NCBI GenBank assembly: GCA_036346395.1
Contig: CM070615.1
Span: 10,545,534-10,609,533 of the forward strand
Length of the DNA: 64,000 bases
Source: Hsuehochloa calcarea
Taxonomy: Eukaryota; Streptophyta; Magnoliopsida; Poales; Poaceae
Direction: 5' to 3'
Shown here: in pieces, positions 36,510 to 46,814 of the stretch
Position numbering within the stretch: the first letter of the stretch is position 1
How the letters are laid out: each line of letters starts with the position of its first letter
Position numbers and translations under genes: made by a program
The notes under the pieces: model-generated
The model's input: the letters and a program-made list of their open reading frames with translations, nothing else
Databases searched by the model: none
Told to the model about the DNA's origin: nothing

Positions 36510-38400
36510 AGGTCTTGCTCAATAGTCAGTGGCTCTATTGAAATGCTCTGGGTCTCTCAGGAATTTCCTTAGCATCGAGACGTGAAACACATTATGAACT
36601 CCGCTAATGGACTTAGGAAGGTACAAGCGGTAAGCTAACTTCCCATTTCTTGCAATAATCAAGAACAGTCCAACGTACCTCGGGCTAAGCTTTCCTTTGG
36701 TACTGAACCAGACAATACCTTTGGTGGGAGGCACTCTCAAGAGTACATGATCACCCATCGCAAATTCTAGGTCACATCTCCTCACATCTGCATAGCTTTT
36801 TTTTGCCTACTTTGTGCTGCTAGCAGATTCTGCCTAACCATAGCCACACACTCAGTGGTCTTTTGTACCCAATCCAGACCCAAAACTATCGTCTCACCCA
36901 TTGCATCCCAACAAGCGGCGATTTCCACTTCTGTCCATACAAAACCTCAAATGGTGCAGCTCTAACATTGGAATAGTAGCTGTTGTTGTAAGCAAACTCT
37001 GCAAGAGGCAACAGATCGTACCAACTACCCTTTTAAGACAAAACACATCACCTCAACATGTCCTCAAAGGTCTAGATAGTGCACTCTGACAACCCATCAG
37101 TCTGATGGTGGAACGTCATACTAAGACGAACCTAGGTGCCCAACGCACCCTGCAAACTCTCCCAAAACTTAGAGACAAACTTGGCATCCCTATCAGAAAT
37201 GATGTTCTTTGGCACACCATGCAATCTCACAATCTCTCGCACATAAATAAGAGTCAAATCGCTCACTGTATTTATCGTGTAGATAGGAATGAAGTACACA
37301 AACTTGCTGAAACAATCAACCACTACCCAAATTGCATCCTTCCCTCGCGGTGAACGAGGTAATGCAACCACAAAGTCAATGAGATATCATCTCAATGCCA
37401 CTGGGGAACCTCCAAAGGTTGTACTAACCCTATAGGACACTTATGTTTGGCTTTCATTTGCTGACAAACACCGCAAGAAGCCACATAATTAGCAATGTCT
37501 ACCTTCATCTTTTTCCATCAGAAATTATGTTTCATATCACGGTACATCTTGGTTTCACTAGGATTAACAGTGTACGGGGTGCGATGAGCCTCCCTCAAGA
37601 TATTGTCCTTGAGGCGGCCTTTAAACTGTAAAGTATCAGACTGGTCAATGCTGAAATCCCCCTTCTTGCCCTCAACTAGGCGCTTTCTAACCTCCTGTAA
37701 CAACCTGTCACTCTGTTGCGCTTATCGCACATGGTCTGGAATAGCTAACTCAAGGATCAACTGCATCTCAGCAGGTGTGATGCCCACATAGCAATAAGAA
37801 ATCCCCATGCGATCAAAATAAGCAATGAGGCAATCTAGAGTAACGGGAGTCGTCTTGCGACTAATGGCGTAAGCATCTAAATTGGCATTACCTGGATGAT
37901 ACTGAATAGTAAGATCATAATCTTTGATCAATTCTAGTTATTTCCTTTGCCTCAGATTCAGATCCTTCTGATTGAAAATATACTTGAGACTCTTGTGATC
38001 TGCAAAAACATCATAAGACCCCATACAAATAATGCCTCCAAATCTAGAGAGCAAAGACAACTGCAGCCAATTCCAAATCATGAGTGGGATAATTCTACTC
38101 GTGCTTCTTTAACTGCCTCGGCGCATAAGCGATCACCTTGCCATCTTGCATAGGCACGCAACCAAGACCCACTCGAGACGCATCTGAAAAGATTATGAAG
38201 CGCTTCCCTAGCACGAGAAGAGTGAGAATAGGAGAAGTCACTAACCTCTCCTTCAAAGTGTTGAAACTGCGATCACATTTATCAGTCCACTGGAATACTA
38301 TTCCTTTCTGCGTGAGCTGAGACATCGGCTTGGCGATGATAGAGAAATTTTGCAAGAAACGCCGATAGTAGCTAGCCAACCCAATAAACTTCTCACCTTC
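36510..38400 (-). pseudogene. pol: gypsy pol fragment: end of RT, RNase H, integrase
   Basis: Minus-strand pieces in order. 38379-38095 is the RT thumb and RNase H start, with ASYYRRFLQNFSIIAKPMSQ and FSDASRVGLG. 37931-37722 is the RNase H end, with YDLTIQYHPGNANLDA. 37703-37518 is the integrase N-terminal zinc region, with LKDNILREAH and YRDMK. 37371-37132 is the integrase core, with VVVDCFSKF and ISDRDAKFVSKFWESLQ holding the first two catalytic Asp. The third segment near 37070 reads FHHQTDGLSE. 36785-36519 is the integrase C-terminal end, with GKLSPRYVG and HNVFHVSMLRKFL. The pieces lie in different frames with stop codons between. RT before the thumb, protease and gag are missing because the 5' LTR remnant starts right after 38400. 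Confidence 0.85.
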
Positions 38401-38410
38401 CTAACATTGG

Positions 38411-38930
38411 GCGGTTTTGATACTCGACGAACTAGGGCAATTGAAACCTAATCTCCCCTAGGGCACAACCATCTACGAAACGTACAACGACTAATCCAAT
38501 ATAAATTCTAGGGATTAATAGGGGTTACCTTTGACGAATACGAAAGATCACGAGAACTCGCAAAAATCCTTCTCTTTACACCCCTTCTTTTCTTCTTCTT
38601 CTTCTTTCCCTCCTTCTGCTTGCTCCTTCCCTTCTTGTTGACCTCGTTCTTTCCCTTGGCAGCAGCCACCAAGGGCAGCAGGGCAGGGCGATGTAGCCGG
38701 CACTGGGGGCGGCGCACTGGAGGTGGACGGCAAGGAGGAGGTGCGGTAGGGGAGAAGGGGGTGGCGGCTAGGGTTGGGGCTGCCCCCTGTGGTCCCTATA
38801 TAGTGGCAGCACACCTTGGGCCAAGGTGCCATCGGCCAGAAGCCCATGGCCCCATGTTTCCCTTCTTCTTCTTTTTTACGAAAACCCCACTTAAGTCTTT
38901 TAATTCTTTCTCTCTGTTCGGGATATTATA
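38411..38930 (-). repeat. Truncated 5' LTR of the gypsy element
   Basis: Matches 35790-36247 in the 3' LTR, for example TTGAAACCTAATCTCCCCTA at 38440 against its counterpart at 35803. Only the U3-side ~520 bp remains. It abuts RT sequence near 38400, so one deletion removed the LTR remainder, primer site, gag and part of pol. Confidence 0.8.
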
Positions 38931-38935
38931 AAATT

Positions 38936-39184
38936 ACACGGGCTGACAAATTTATTAACTTAGATTATGCTCCATTACAGGATGAAATTAATGTAGCTAT
39001 TTTCTTCATCAGTGCCCCCATGGATTTAACATATACAATAGAATAATCTATGTTCCTAGGAAGTGAAACACGCCGCCAAGTGCCAGCCTGCCAGGCATTT
39101 CATTGACCTCAAAATCAATAGCGTTTCAGTAGTCCAATGGCACTTCTTTCTCCGAAAAATAAGATCACTGCCTCTTCATGTCAG
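38936..39184. other. AT-rich host sequence before the reductase fragment
   Basis: Ends in TTCATGTCAG, a plausible splice acceptor for the exon fragment at 39185. Nothing else is recognised. Confidence 0.4.
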
Positions 39185-39550
39185 GTCAACCTCCTGAAAA
39201 GCAAGCTTGGCTTCGACGACGCTTTCAACTACTAGAAGGCGCGAGACATCGATGCCATAAGGTTTGCAATTTGAAATTCCGGCGTTGCAAACAGGTTAGA
39301 CAGACAATCAATCAAGAGTTCCCTCCTGTTGCGATGGCGCTCAGGTACTTCCCGGAGGGCATCGACATCAACTTCGGGAACGTCGGCGGCGCGACGCTGG
39401 ACGCCGTGCTGCTCAACACGCGGACAAACGGCCGGATCGCGGCGTGCGGGATGGTCTCGCGGTACAACCTAGAGCGGCACGAGGGCGCTCATTAGGTTCT
39501 TCCCCGGGCGCAACGCCGCCAAGCACCTGGTCGCCGTCGCGCGTGAGTGA
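39185..39550 (+). pseudogene. NADPH-dependent alkenal double-bond reductase fragment (MDR family)
   Basis: Such reductases (zinc-independent medium-chain dehydrogenases) reduce the C=C bond of reactive alkenals with NADPH. Three pieces match the C-terminal half. 39185-39232 reads VNLLKSKLGFDDAFNY after an AG acceptor and then meets a stop. 39331-39489 reads ALRYFPEGIDINFGNVGG and continues to GMVSRYNLERHEG. 39485-39550, in another frame, reads RFFPGRNAAKHLVAVARE followed by TGA, the usual C-terminus. The second and third pieces are joined by a deletion of roughly 60 residues plus a frame change, and about 100 bp of unrelated sequence separates the first two. The nucleotide-binding N-terminal part is absent. 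It is a dead gene fragment, and its high GC third positions contrast with the AT-rich flanks. Confidence 0.85.
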
Positions 39551-40091
39551 CGGGGCATGCCGGGAAATCGAGTAAGTGCGTTGCTGTGTAGTAGTGCTAC
39601 TGCTAACGTATGCTCGGAGATCGGACGGAATTCAGATGGGTGTAGTTTGGTTTGCTGGATTCAGAGGTGCAGTTGATGTGCACGCTAACTTCAGATTATG
39701 TATTGTTGGTATTGTGTTGGCACCGTGTTTAAACGCCATCATTAATGAATTCTCAACTATTTTAAGGACGTATCTTGGATCCCACTGGGATGGAATGCAT
39801 TTTTGGGTGATCCTACCTGAGTTAGCAAGCGATTTTGACTTCCTTCCCTCGTTCGAGCATTTTTTTCCCGTCAGAACATCATCCGCGTCTCAAATGAGGA
39901 AAAAGTAAAGTTCAATCTATCTTTTTTTAACTAAGATCTAAAACTGGTTCTAAAAAATCTTCGATCTAACAGTTTGCAATGTTCTTAATGATTATTTTCT
40001 CCATTTCAAAAAAAAGGGAGAAATTTCCTAATCCAACTTTAGACTTGCGATCTGACAGTTTTCAATTTTTGTATCTCTTGAGCTGCCACAT
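39551..40091. other. AT-rich spacer
   Basis: Sequence between the reductase fragment and the PIF/Harbinger element. Open frames here are short and unsupported. Confidence 0.4.
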
Positions 40092-40094
40092 TAA

Positions 40095-43035
40095 GGGGGT
40101 GTTTGGCATGGCTCTAGAGCCCAACTCCAGGCTAGAGCTGGGTAAAACTAGCCAAACACCTCAACTCCAAAAAAAATTGGAGCAGCTTAACTCCATAGAG
40201 TTTTTGGAGCTCTAGTTCATTCTCTTGGAGCACCTATTTTCCAACTCTACAATCATCTGAAATAGATCTAGACATGGAGTTTCAAAGAAATTACCCACCT
40301 TGCCATCGACACACACTCCACCCCAACGAATCGCTTTTTTCTATCCTACCCACCGCCCGTCCCACTCTCCATTCCCATCGCCCCACGCACGCCGCGCCTT
40401 ACGCCCGCCCCACGCCCGCGCCTTGCCTTGCGCCGCCCTTACTTGCCTTCACTCGCCTCTCAGCGCCGCCCAACCAACCCCACCACACGCCTGCCGCCAC
40501 GCCACGCGCGCCGCCACGCTGGCCCACCTCGCTGGTCTCACAAAGAGCCGGCCCACCGTCCTCCTCCCGACCAACCACGCCTCCGTCCCAGTAGCCCTCC
40601 TCCCGGCCAACCACGCCTCCGTCCCCACTGTCCTCCTCCCGGCCGCCGCCTCCTCCCACCAACCGCGCCTCCTCAACGCCGGCTCGATTCCTCCTCCTCC
40701 CACTCTGAGCCTCCTCAACCGCTGAACTCAAAGTGCGTGAAGTTTTTCGGCGATTGAGATGTGAGAAAGTCAGGTGCATGAATCGCATGATCTAGTTTCT
40801 TGTTTGGGATTGAGACAAAATCGAATTGGACATTGCACATTGAGTAGTTTCTTGTTCCTAATATGCTTGATCTGTATTCTGTCCCATGAACCGATGCTCT
40901 CCAGTTCTTGATGTTAAACTTTACTAGTCAGATTCATCCCATGAATTTGATCTCAGATTCGTGATTCTGTCCCATGAACTGATGATCTGTATTCTGTCCC
41001 ATGAACTGATGCTCTCCAGTTCTTGATGTTAAATCGAATTGGACATTGCACATTGAGTAATTGGACATTGCACATTAATAGCTGGTTGAGATGTTTGATA
41101 CTGAAACATGAAATCGATGCTCCATTTTTTAGTGTTTGCCTATCATCTGAATCGATGCTCCATTTTGTAGTGTTTGCCTATCATATGATGCCTCCTGCCT
41201 TTAATTAGTTACATGTCACATAAATGTGGTAGATGATCCGTACCTGATTTTAAATGCTTTCATTCGCGCTTGGCATAAGTATGATTTTTGGCCAACGATG
41301 AGGTGATATTTTAAAAATGATGCACCCTTTCATTCCGCAAGTTAGTTAAATTGATTTGTGCAAGGTGAAATTTTTAGTTAAGAAATAGTTCCTCTGTAGT
41401 TCATGTTAGCAATCTGTGTATGTTCTGAAAGCTCGTGCTGAGTTGCTATAGATGCCGGAAATTGATTGGAACGTAGAGAACACTCGGATCCTATGTGGTT
41501 TGATGGCCGAACAAGTTGAGAAAGGATCCTATGTGGTTTGATGGCCGAACACTCCGGGGGAATGCCACACAATGCTTCGGATGAACAAGGATATCTTTTT
41601 GGATCTGCATGATGTGCTGGTTGAGAGGTATGGTTTGAGACCACAAAACACATGAATACCTATGAAATGCTTGCAATTTTTCTATTCACATGTGGTGGAT
41701 GTGAGTCAAATAGAAGAGGGCAAAATAGGTTTAAGCACTCTGGTGAAACCATTAGTAGGAAATTCCATGAAGTTCTTGATAGTGTGGTTGCAATGGCTGA
41801 AGATTATTTGAGACCAACTGATCCTAATTTTCGGACAGTTCACAAAAGAATAAGGGATGACAAAAGAGCATATCCACACTTTAGGGATTGCATAGGAGCA
41901 CTAGATGGAACTCATATTCGTGTTTCTCTTTCACCGAGGAACAAGTGAGGTACATTGGTAAGACAGAATTGCTACTCAAAATGTGCTTGCTGCTTGTGAT
42001 TTTGATATGCGATTCACATATGTGGTCATGGTCACCGGAGCTTTGCATGACACTAGTGTAATGTACCATGCAATGGAAGTGGATGCGAAGTCTTCCCACA
42101 TCCTCCACAAGGTAAAAATATTTTATCCAGCTCCATTTTGTCCTCAAATGTGTCTTGTACCATGCAATTCTTATTTTCTTTTCACATGTGTAGGCAAGTA
42201 CTATGTTGTGGACGCGGCTATCCTAATCGCCCGTGTTACCTAGCTCCATACAAGGGTGAAAGGTATCATTTACCCGAGTGGCATCGAGGTATGGAACCAA
42301 ACACTCCAAAAGAGAAGTTCAACCGGATCCATTCATCCTGCTCGTAATGTTATTGAACGCTCATTTGGACTATTAAAAATGAAGTGGCAAATTCTTTATA
42401 AGATGCCTCCATATTCCATGCTCACACAAAAAGATTGTAGTGCTACCATGGTTCTCCACAATTTCATACGTGAGCATGCTAGCGGGATGTGTACTTTGCG
42501 AATTTCGATCGAGATCCGAACTATGTGCCTACTATCCCTGGAAAGGTACAACAAATATGATGTGTCTCAACATGCCTCGATGGATCCACTTGAATCAAGC
42601 TTTGTGACTATGGACTCATTTCGTGATAGTTTGGCTACATCCGTCGCTTTAGCTTGGAATTAATGTAATTGTATTTTGAAACTATGGACTTGTATCTTGG
42701 ATAATTTGGTTGGACATGATTATCTTGATATATGTTGGTACTTTAATTTATTTACATGCTTGTCTGACTTGTATCTCTGATTCATACAGTTTAGCTAAGC
42801 GATACATGAAAACATACGATATTCTCATTATCTTCACGACGCATCATTGAACTCCACTCATGTCAACCAAGGGCAAAGTGGCAATCCACACGACAAACCA
42901 CAATTCCTGAGATGAGAGCTCTTCTTCTACCAAACACTCCATACAGATACCCCAACTCCACTCAGAAACAGAAACCCACCCTGAGTTAGAGTGAAAAGCT
43001 GCCTAATCTGAGTTAGAATGACGCCAAATGCGCCC
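40095..43035 (+). mobile_element. PIF/Harbinger DNA transposon
   Basis: 2,941 bp. It starts GGGGGTGTTTGGC and ends GCCAAATGCGCCC, imperfect terminal inverted repeats (10 of 13 match), flanked by TAA on both sides (40092-40094, 43036-43038), the TWA target site of this superfamily. It encodes a decayed DDE transposase at 41559-42663. The left part (40270-40740) is GC-rich with a roughly 35-bp repeat (GGCCAACCACGCCTCCGTCC) and no recognisable Myb-like partner frame. 40860-41180 and 41470-41555 contain scrambled direct repeats. Confidence 0.88.
41559..42663 (+). pseudogene. PIF/Harbinger transposase (frameshifted)
   Basis: The enzyme would cut and join transposon ends at TWA sites. Homology begins near 41559 (MNKDIFLDLHDVLVERYG), with a one-base loss near 41645. 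It then runs through 41652-41948 with NTYEMLAIFLFTCGGCESNR, FKHSGETISRKFHEVL and YPHFRDCIGALDGTHI, which includes a catalytic Asp. Around 41935-42060 the match continues in other frames (a VRYIG-type segment, then CDFDMRFTYV), showing indels. An intron-like AT-rich insert lies near 42115-42195. The C-terminal part reads NVIERSFGLLKMKWQIL, with the catalytic-region Glu, and then TMVLHNFI, ending at 42663. The copy cannot make a full enzyme. Confidence 0.87.
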
Positions 43036-43038
43036 TAA

Positions 43039-43319
43039 ATCGTCCATTCATCCAGCTCAGGAGTCCAACAAAGTCCTCGAGATTCTTAAACCAGTTGAGA
43101 AAACACATTTTTCAACAAAAAAAAAAAAATTGCAGACACAAAAACTTGGCATAACTTAAAGCCAAAAAAATGCGTTCTTTTCTTGGCATTTTTTTGGCGG
43201 CTGACGATTGCTCTGAATATGAGGGATAATTATCCACAACGAACGAAAAATCAAGGGTGAAAATTCATTATGCGGTGAGGTAATGAAGATGTAGCAGCTT
43301 GTTCGAGGCCGTCACAAAA
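43039..43319. other. Short AT-rich spacer, nothing recognised
   Basis: Contains an A-run near 43118. No gene or transposon end is supported. Confidence 0.4.
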
Positions 43320-43770
43320 AAGAGATGAATCTGAGCGGCACGGAGAACTGCAGGGTTAGTTCGATCTGGCCAACCTTCAATGCAAAGATCGCCACTGTAT
43401 CTGGCCCCATTGCTCTGCAAATTGGCTTCTCTCTATCTTCGCATATCTTTTCCTTCCTAGGATTGAAGAAACCAAAACTGAATCCGGAAAACAAATAAAA
43501 TCAAGAACGTAGAGGGAAGAGTGAATCAAAACACCAATGGCAGCAACACTACAAGAGAGGAGGAGAAGAAGATCTGCATCCAACGGAGTGCGACTGAGGT
43601 GGCGGCTGCGGTGATGAAGAGAGGAAGAAGATGATGGATGGTATTTATAGAGGGAGGGGCGGCGGCGGCGGCTGCAGCAAAACCCTAACCCTCGGGTGCA
43701 GGCGTGCAGCAGCGAAAATGGGCTTCGTTACAGGCCGAAAGAACCTGAAGTCCAGTCCTTACTTTACCTT
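43320..43770 (-). promoter_or_regulatory. Promoter-like block with 5' transcribed fragment (minus strand)
   Basis: Read leftwards, the minus strand has AGCCCA/site II-like motifs (complement of TGGGCT near 43720), the telo-box TTAGGGTTTT (complement of AAAACCCTAACC, 43679-43690) and a TATAAATA box (43651-43658), in this order. A pyrimidine-rich leader (43560-43640) follows. That arrangement is usual for plant translation-apparatus and other housekeeping genes (established knowledge). Downstream frames such as 43494-43312 give no recognised protein. I suggest a promoter and 5' leader whose gene body is missing; identity unknown. Confidence 0.45.
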
Positions 43771-44707
43771 AGGTGTCAATGGATCAATCCGAATCAAACA
43801 GTGATCTTATTGTATTCGTATTTAGAGACTATCTAAATGAATATGAATCCGAATTCGAATATTGTCTACTAAGAATACGAATACAAATCGAATATTGTAA
43901 CGAATACGAATCAAACACCTACTAAATTCGATCAGCTTTACGGTGAAATGTGTACAAGTGGTTCGTCATACTACTATGTTTTACGCTTCGTATATCTCTA
44001 CCTAATTATATAATGCGTGCGGTTCATGCATTATGATGAAATCATGTATAACCTAGCAAAAAGGTGAGAAGAAAATGATGAAAGCATACAAGGTAGCTTG
44101 GAGTAGTAGCTGTCATGTGCAATATGCAGCCATGGAGATCACTGCAATGCCCAGTGGCCTGCTTCAGTTGCCTGGTAGCTTAGCCCTTCCATGCGATGCT
44201 GGTCAAACACATTCCATTTTGTCAATGGACCGTCGACCGCTATCGATGATTGTAGTACAAGCTCTAGAGGTTTACAGTCTCCATGACTCTGTAATAGTGC
44301 TACCCATTTTGGCTTCGAGGTTAGCCAATCGTAGTCTGAGACCAGATAGTTCGTAGTTTTGGAGTCAAACACTTCTTTTCTTCCCCATGGTCAGCTCTAC
44401 TTATCTGTAATGCCATTACATGATGGTGCCGTGCCGCATTATCCCAATAAAACTTGTTGAATATTGGTGAATGCATGGACTGTATATGGTGCTTTTTTCA
44501 AAGGGGTCAGCTATTTGATTTGGCTTTTAAGAGTTGGTAAATTGGGTGAGGTGATGAGGCATACCTGTAAAATGATGCTTTCTTAAAGCTATCCCTTTAA
44601 AAACCCAAGGACGCTTCTTTCTTTCATTCTTCATTAACCCCCCAACACCTCCGGCGCCCCAGTTTCATGAGAATCACCGGAACAAAATCCTATCATTCTG
44701 GGCAAGG
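43771..44707. other. Spacer and leader before the zinc-ribbon gene
   Basis: 43780-43920 repeats GAATACGAAT-like units, as often seen in decayed grass repeats. 44070-44370 has frames on both strands without recognised similarity. The last ~200 bp is probably the 5' leader of the gene at 44708. Confidence 0.4.
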
Positions 44708-46307
44708 ATGTCTCAGCCAGATGTCATGTACAGGTGATTGTCCTCAATTTTCGGGCTAGTCTCATGTTCTTGGTCCAATTTGGTGATTGTCCTAAATATT
44801 GTTTTTTGAAATAAATTTGGCATGGAAATTATCTTTAAGATGCTGCTGCATTCTTGTCTCTGTTAGTGCTCATCCTCTTGTCATAGACCATAGAATTTTT
44901 TTCGATGATTTTTTGGCTTTTGTTAGTTTGAAAACCAGTCAAAATGTAAACTAAAAAAGTTTAGTATCCGGTGGTTCGGGGTACCCAGATTTCCCAAAAT
45001 CGGCAATAACCAGTCGGTTACCGCTGGTTTCATGAAAGCTGGTCAAACTGAAGAACTACTGTATTTGCTGGTTAGAGTGAAGAATAAAAATAAAGAGCTC
45101 CTATATTTTGTGGAGAACTGTTGTAGGATCGATACATTAAACTACTCTGTTTTTATATTTGTACGCGTCAAATTTTGAAATGCATTCAATACATACTTGA
45201 TGAAAGAATTTGAATTGTCTAAACTTGTTCTTCAACTTGTGGTAGCATTGCGGACATGGTCTGAACATTACTATCAGAAACCACAAGAAGGAATTTTAAA
45301 AAAAAAACAAAAAAAAAATCAGAATCGCTAAGCTATCTTGCCTTGCCGCTGGACATTCTCCAGACGGTCTTCCATTAAAACCACCGGGTTCGTCACGGTT
45401 TTCTCCGGTCCAATTGCTTGGAGGGTATTTGAAGCTAGCCAGACCGGTAAGCTCGTTGGTTCCGGGTTTTTCCTGTTCAACTGGCGGTCTGGTCAGGTGG
45501 TTTAATAACTATGGTACATTTAAGAGATTTGCTAAACAACATTTAATTTTTTATATATCAAAATAGTCGAATTTTCATCCGTCCGATATGGTTTGAGATT
45601 TGCACTTCTTCTCATATGATGGATTGGGTCCGAACTTATTATGATTTTTTTCGGAACATAACAGGTTCACCATTGCCGTATTTTATTGGTATATAGTTTT
45701 ATTTTTTATCTTTGTTTTTGCTCAATATTTCAAAGTACGTGTTAGATTTTGAATCATATAATGGAAATATAAGTTATTAAGACTTTCGATAATAATTACA
45801 GTGACAGAGAACAAAAATTATATAAATGAATTACTGTAATTTATGTATAATGAAGTTATATAAATGAATTAAAATTTAACCGTTTTAGTCCGAGAAAACA
45901 GTCAAATCTTATATAGACCGACACTACATTTAACATACCCCCTCTCGTTCCTAATTTCTTTCATTGTTCATGAGTTAACATTTATATGTATCTGTGTGCA
46001 GCTGTAGATCCTGTGGATACCCACTGAATCTCTTGTCTTCCAATGGATGCATGTCTAACGAAGCATCCAAGTACGAAAAATCTCTGAAAAAGGGCGTGAT
46101 TTCGTTCATTTCTGTTGATCTCAGCCGATTCACTCAAGTAGATGAGGTATCTTGCTTCTTTGCCGTAAGTGTGGAGCTTCTATTGGTTATGGATATGGTG
46201 AGACAGCTGTTTTGTGCAGTTTTGATCCGGGAAGTTCATCTTCCTCTACATGTGAAAAGTATCTTATGAAGGTTCAAGCTCTCCAACCTTCAGAGGGAAC
46301 TCAATAG
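44708..46307 (+). pseudogene. At4g08330-like zinc-ribbon protein gene, internally broken
   Basis: Related to a small plant protein of unknown function (Arabidopsis At4g08330 type) with two CxxC pairs, probably a zinc ribbon. Exon 1 (44708-44733) codes MSQPDVMY and part of a Ser, with donor GTGATT. Intron 1 (44734-46001) ends TGTGCAG. Exon 2 starts at 46002 and splices in frame to give SCRSCGYPLNLLSSNG, then KKGVISFISVDLSRFTQVDE to about 46146. After that the family sequence resumes only in another frame at 46155 with LLCRKCGASIGYGYGE, then CSFDPGSSSSS and YLMKVQALQPSEG, stopping at 46305-46307. About 15-20 residues that normally join the two zinc halves appear deleted, with a frame change. 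The retained intron shows this is not a processed copy. A rescue by alternative splicing is possible but unproven. Confidence 0.82.
45540..45870. repeat. AT-rich dispersed repeat in intron 1
   Basis: Lies inside the intron of the zinc-ribbon gene. About 45700-45820 (with AAGTTATTAAGACTTTC and TTTATCTTTGTTTTTGC) matches the reverse complement of 61540-61690. It is likely a MITE-type or other short mobile repeat. I could not define its ends. Confidence 0.55.
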
Positions 46308-46814
46308 CTTTTCAATTTTAGTCAGAATAGTTAAGAAAGAACAATGGATGGCACTTGGGAAATTACATTTGTATCCTCTGAAACGATTGTTTGGTATGGA
46401 AATGTATCAGACGATAATGATTTCACTCATATAAAATAGAATGGAAATATCTGTATCATCCATGCTGTCACTTCTTGTTCAACTCATATTAGACGATGGT
46501 CCTACACAAGAGTCAAGCGGATACTTATTCTTGCACTTCATTGTTGTTGCTTCAGTATCAATGATGAAACTAGATCTGCCCCTGCCTATATCAGAGACAA
46601 TACTTGGCTGTGTGACAACTCGCATCATTTGCACATTTGTTAGCATAAAGCATTTCTATATCAGTGCAGCATCATTTCATTGCATCAATTTTTACTAGAT
46701 TTGTTTTACAACCAATTGCAGTGTTTTTTGGCAACAAGTAATTAAAACCTAATCCTCTTCTTGCATTCTTGTAGTAGCAGCCATCCTCGTCACCGTGTCC
46801 TTTGAGCGCCCGTC
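46308..46814 (+). other. Probable 3' flank of the zinc-ribbon gene
   Basis: AT-rich sequence with short frames (46441-46698) that show no similarity I recognise. It ends where LTR-like sequence begins. Confidence 0.4.

Larger units (their letters stand above)
27972..38930 (-). mobile_element. Ty3-gypsy element with deleted 5' half, carrying two nested solo LTRs
   Basis: Read on the minus strand, the 5' LTR remnant is 38411-38930, the interior 36248-38410 holds pol, and the 3' LTR is 27972-36247. The outer flanks are AAATT at 27967-27971 and 38931-38935, a 5-bp target-site duplication. The 3' LTR begins TGTAATTGTCC and ends AGTGTTACA. The 5' LTR copy begins TATAATATCCC, so its second base has changed. 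With the two insertions removed, the 3' LTR is about 2.07 kb. The primer site, gag, protease, most of RT and most of the 5' LTR are deleted. The long LTR and the FHVSML-type integrase end suggest a Tekay/Del-like chromovirus (inference). Confidence 0.75.

Noticed and set aside
40274..40740. Frames of 106-141 codons in the left part of the PIF/Harbinger element
   Set aside because: Pro/Ala/His-rich products of GC-rich repeat DNA, open on both strands, with no Myb-like motif expected of a partner protein.
43555..43585. Minus-strand ATGCAGATCTTCTTC resembling the start of ubiquitin
   Set aside because: The residues after the first four do not follow ubiquitin and a stop comes soon after.
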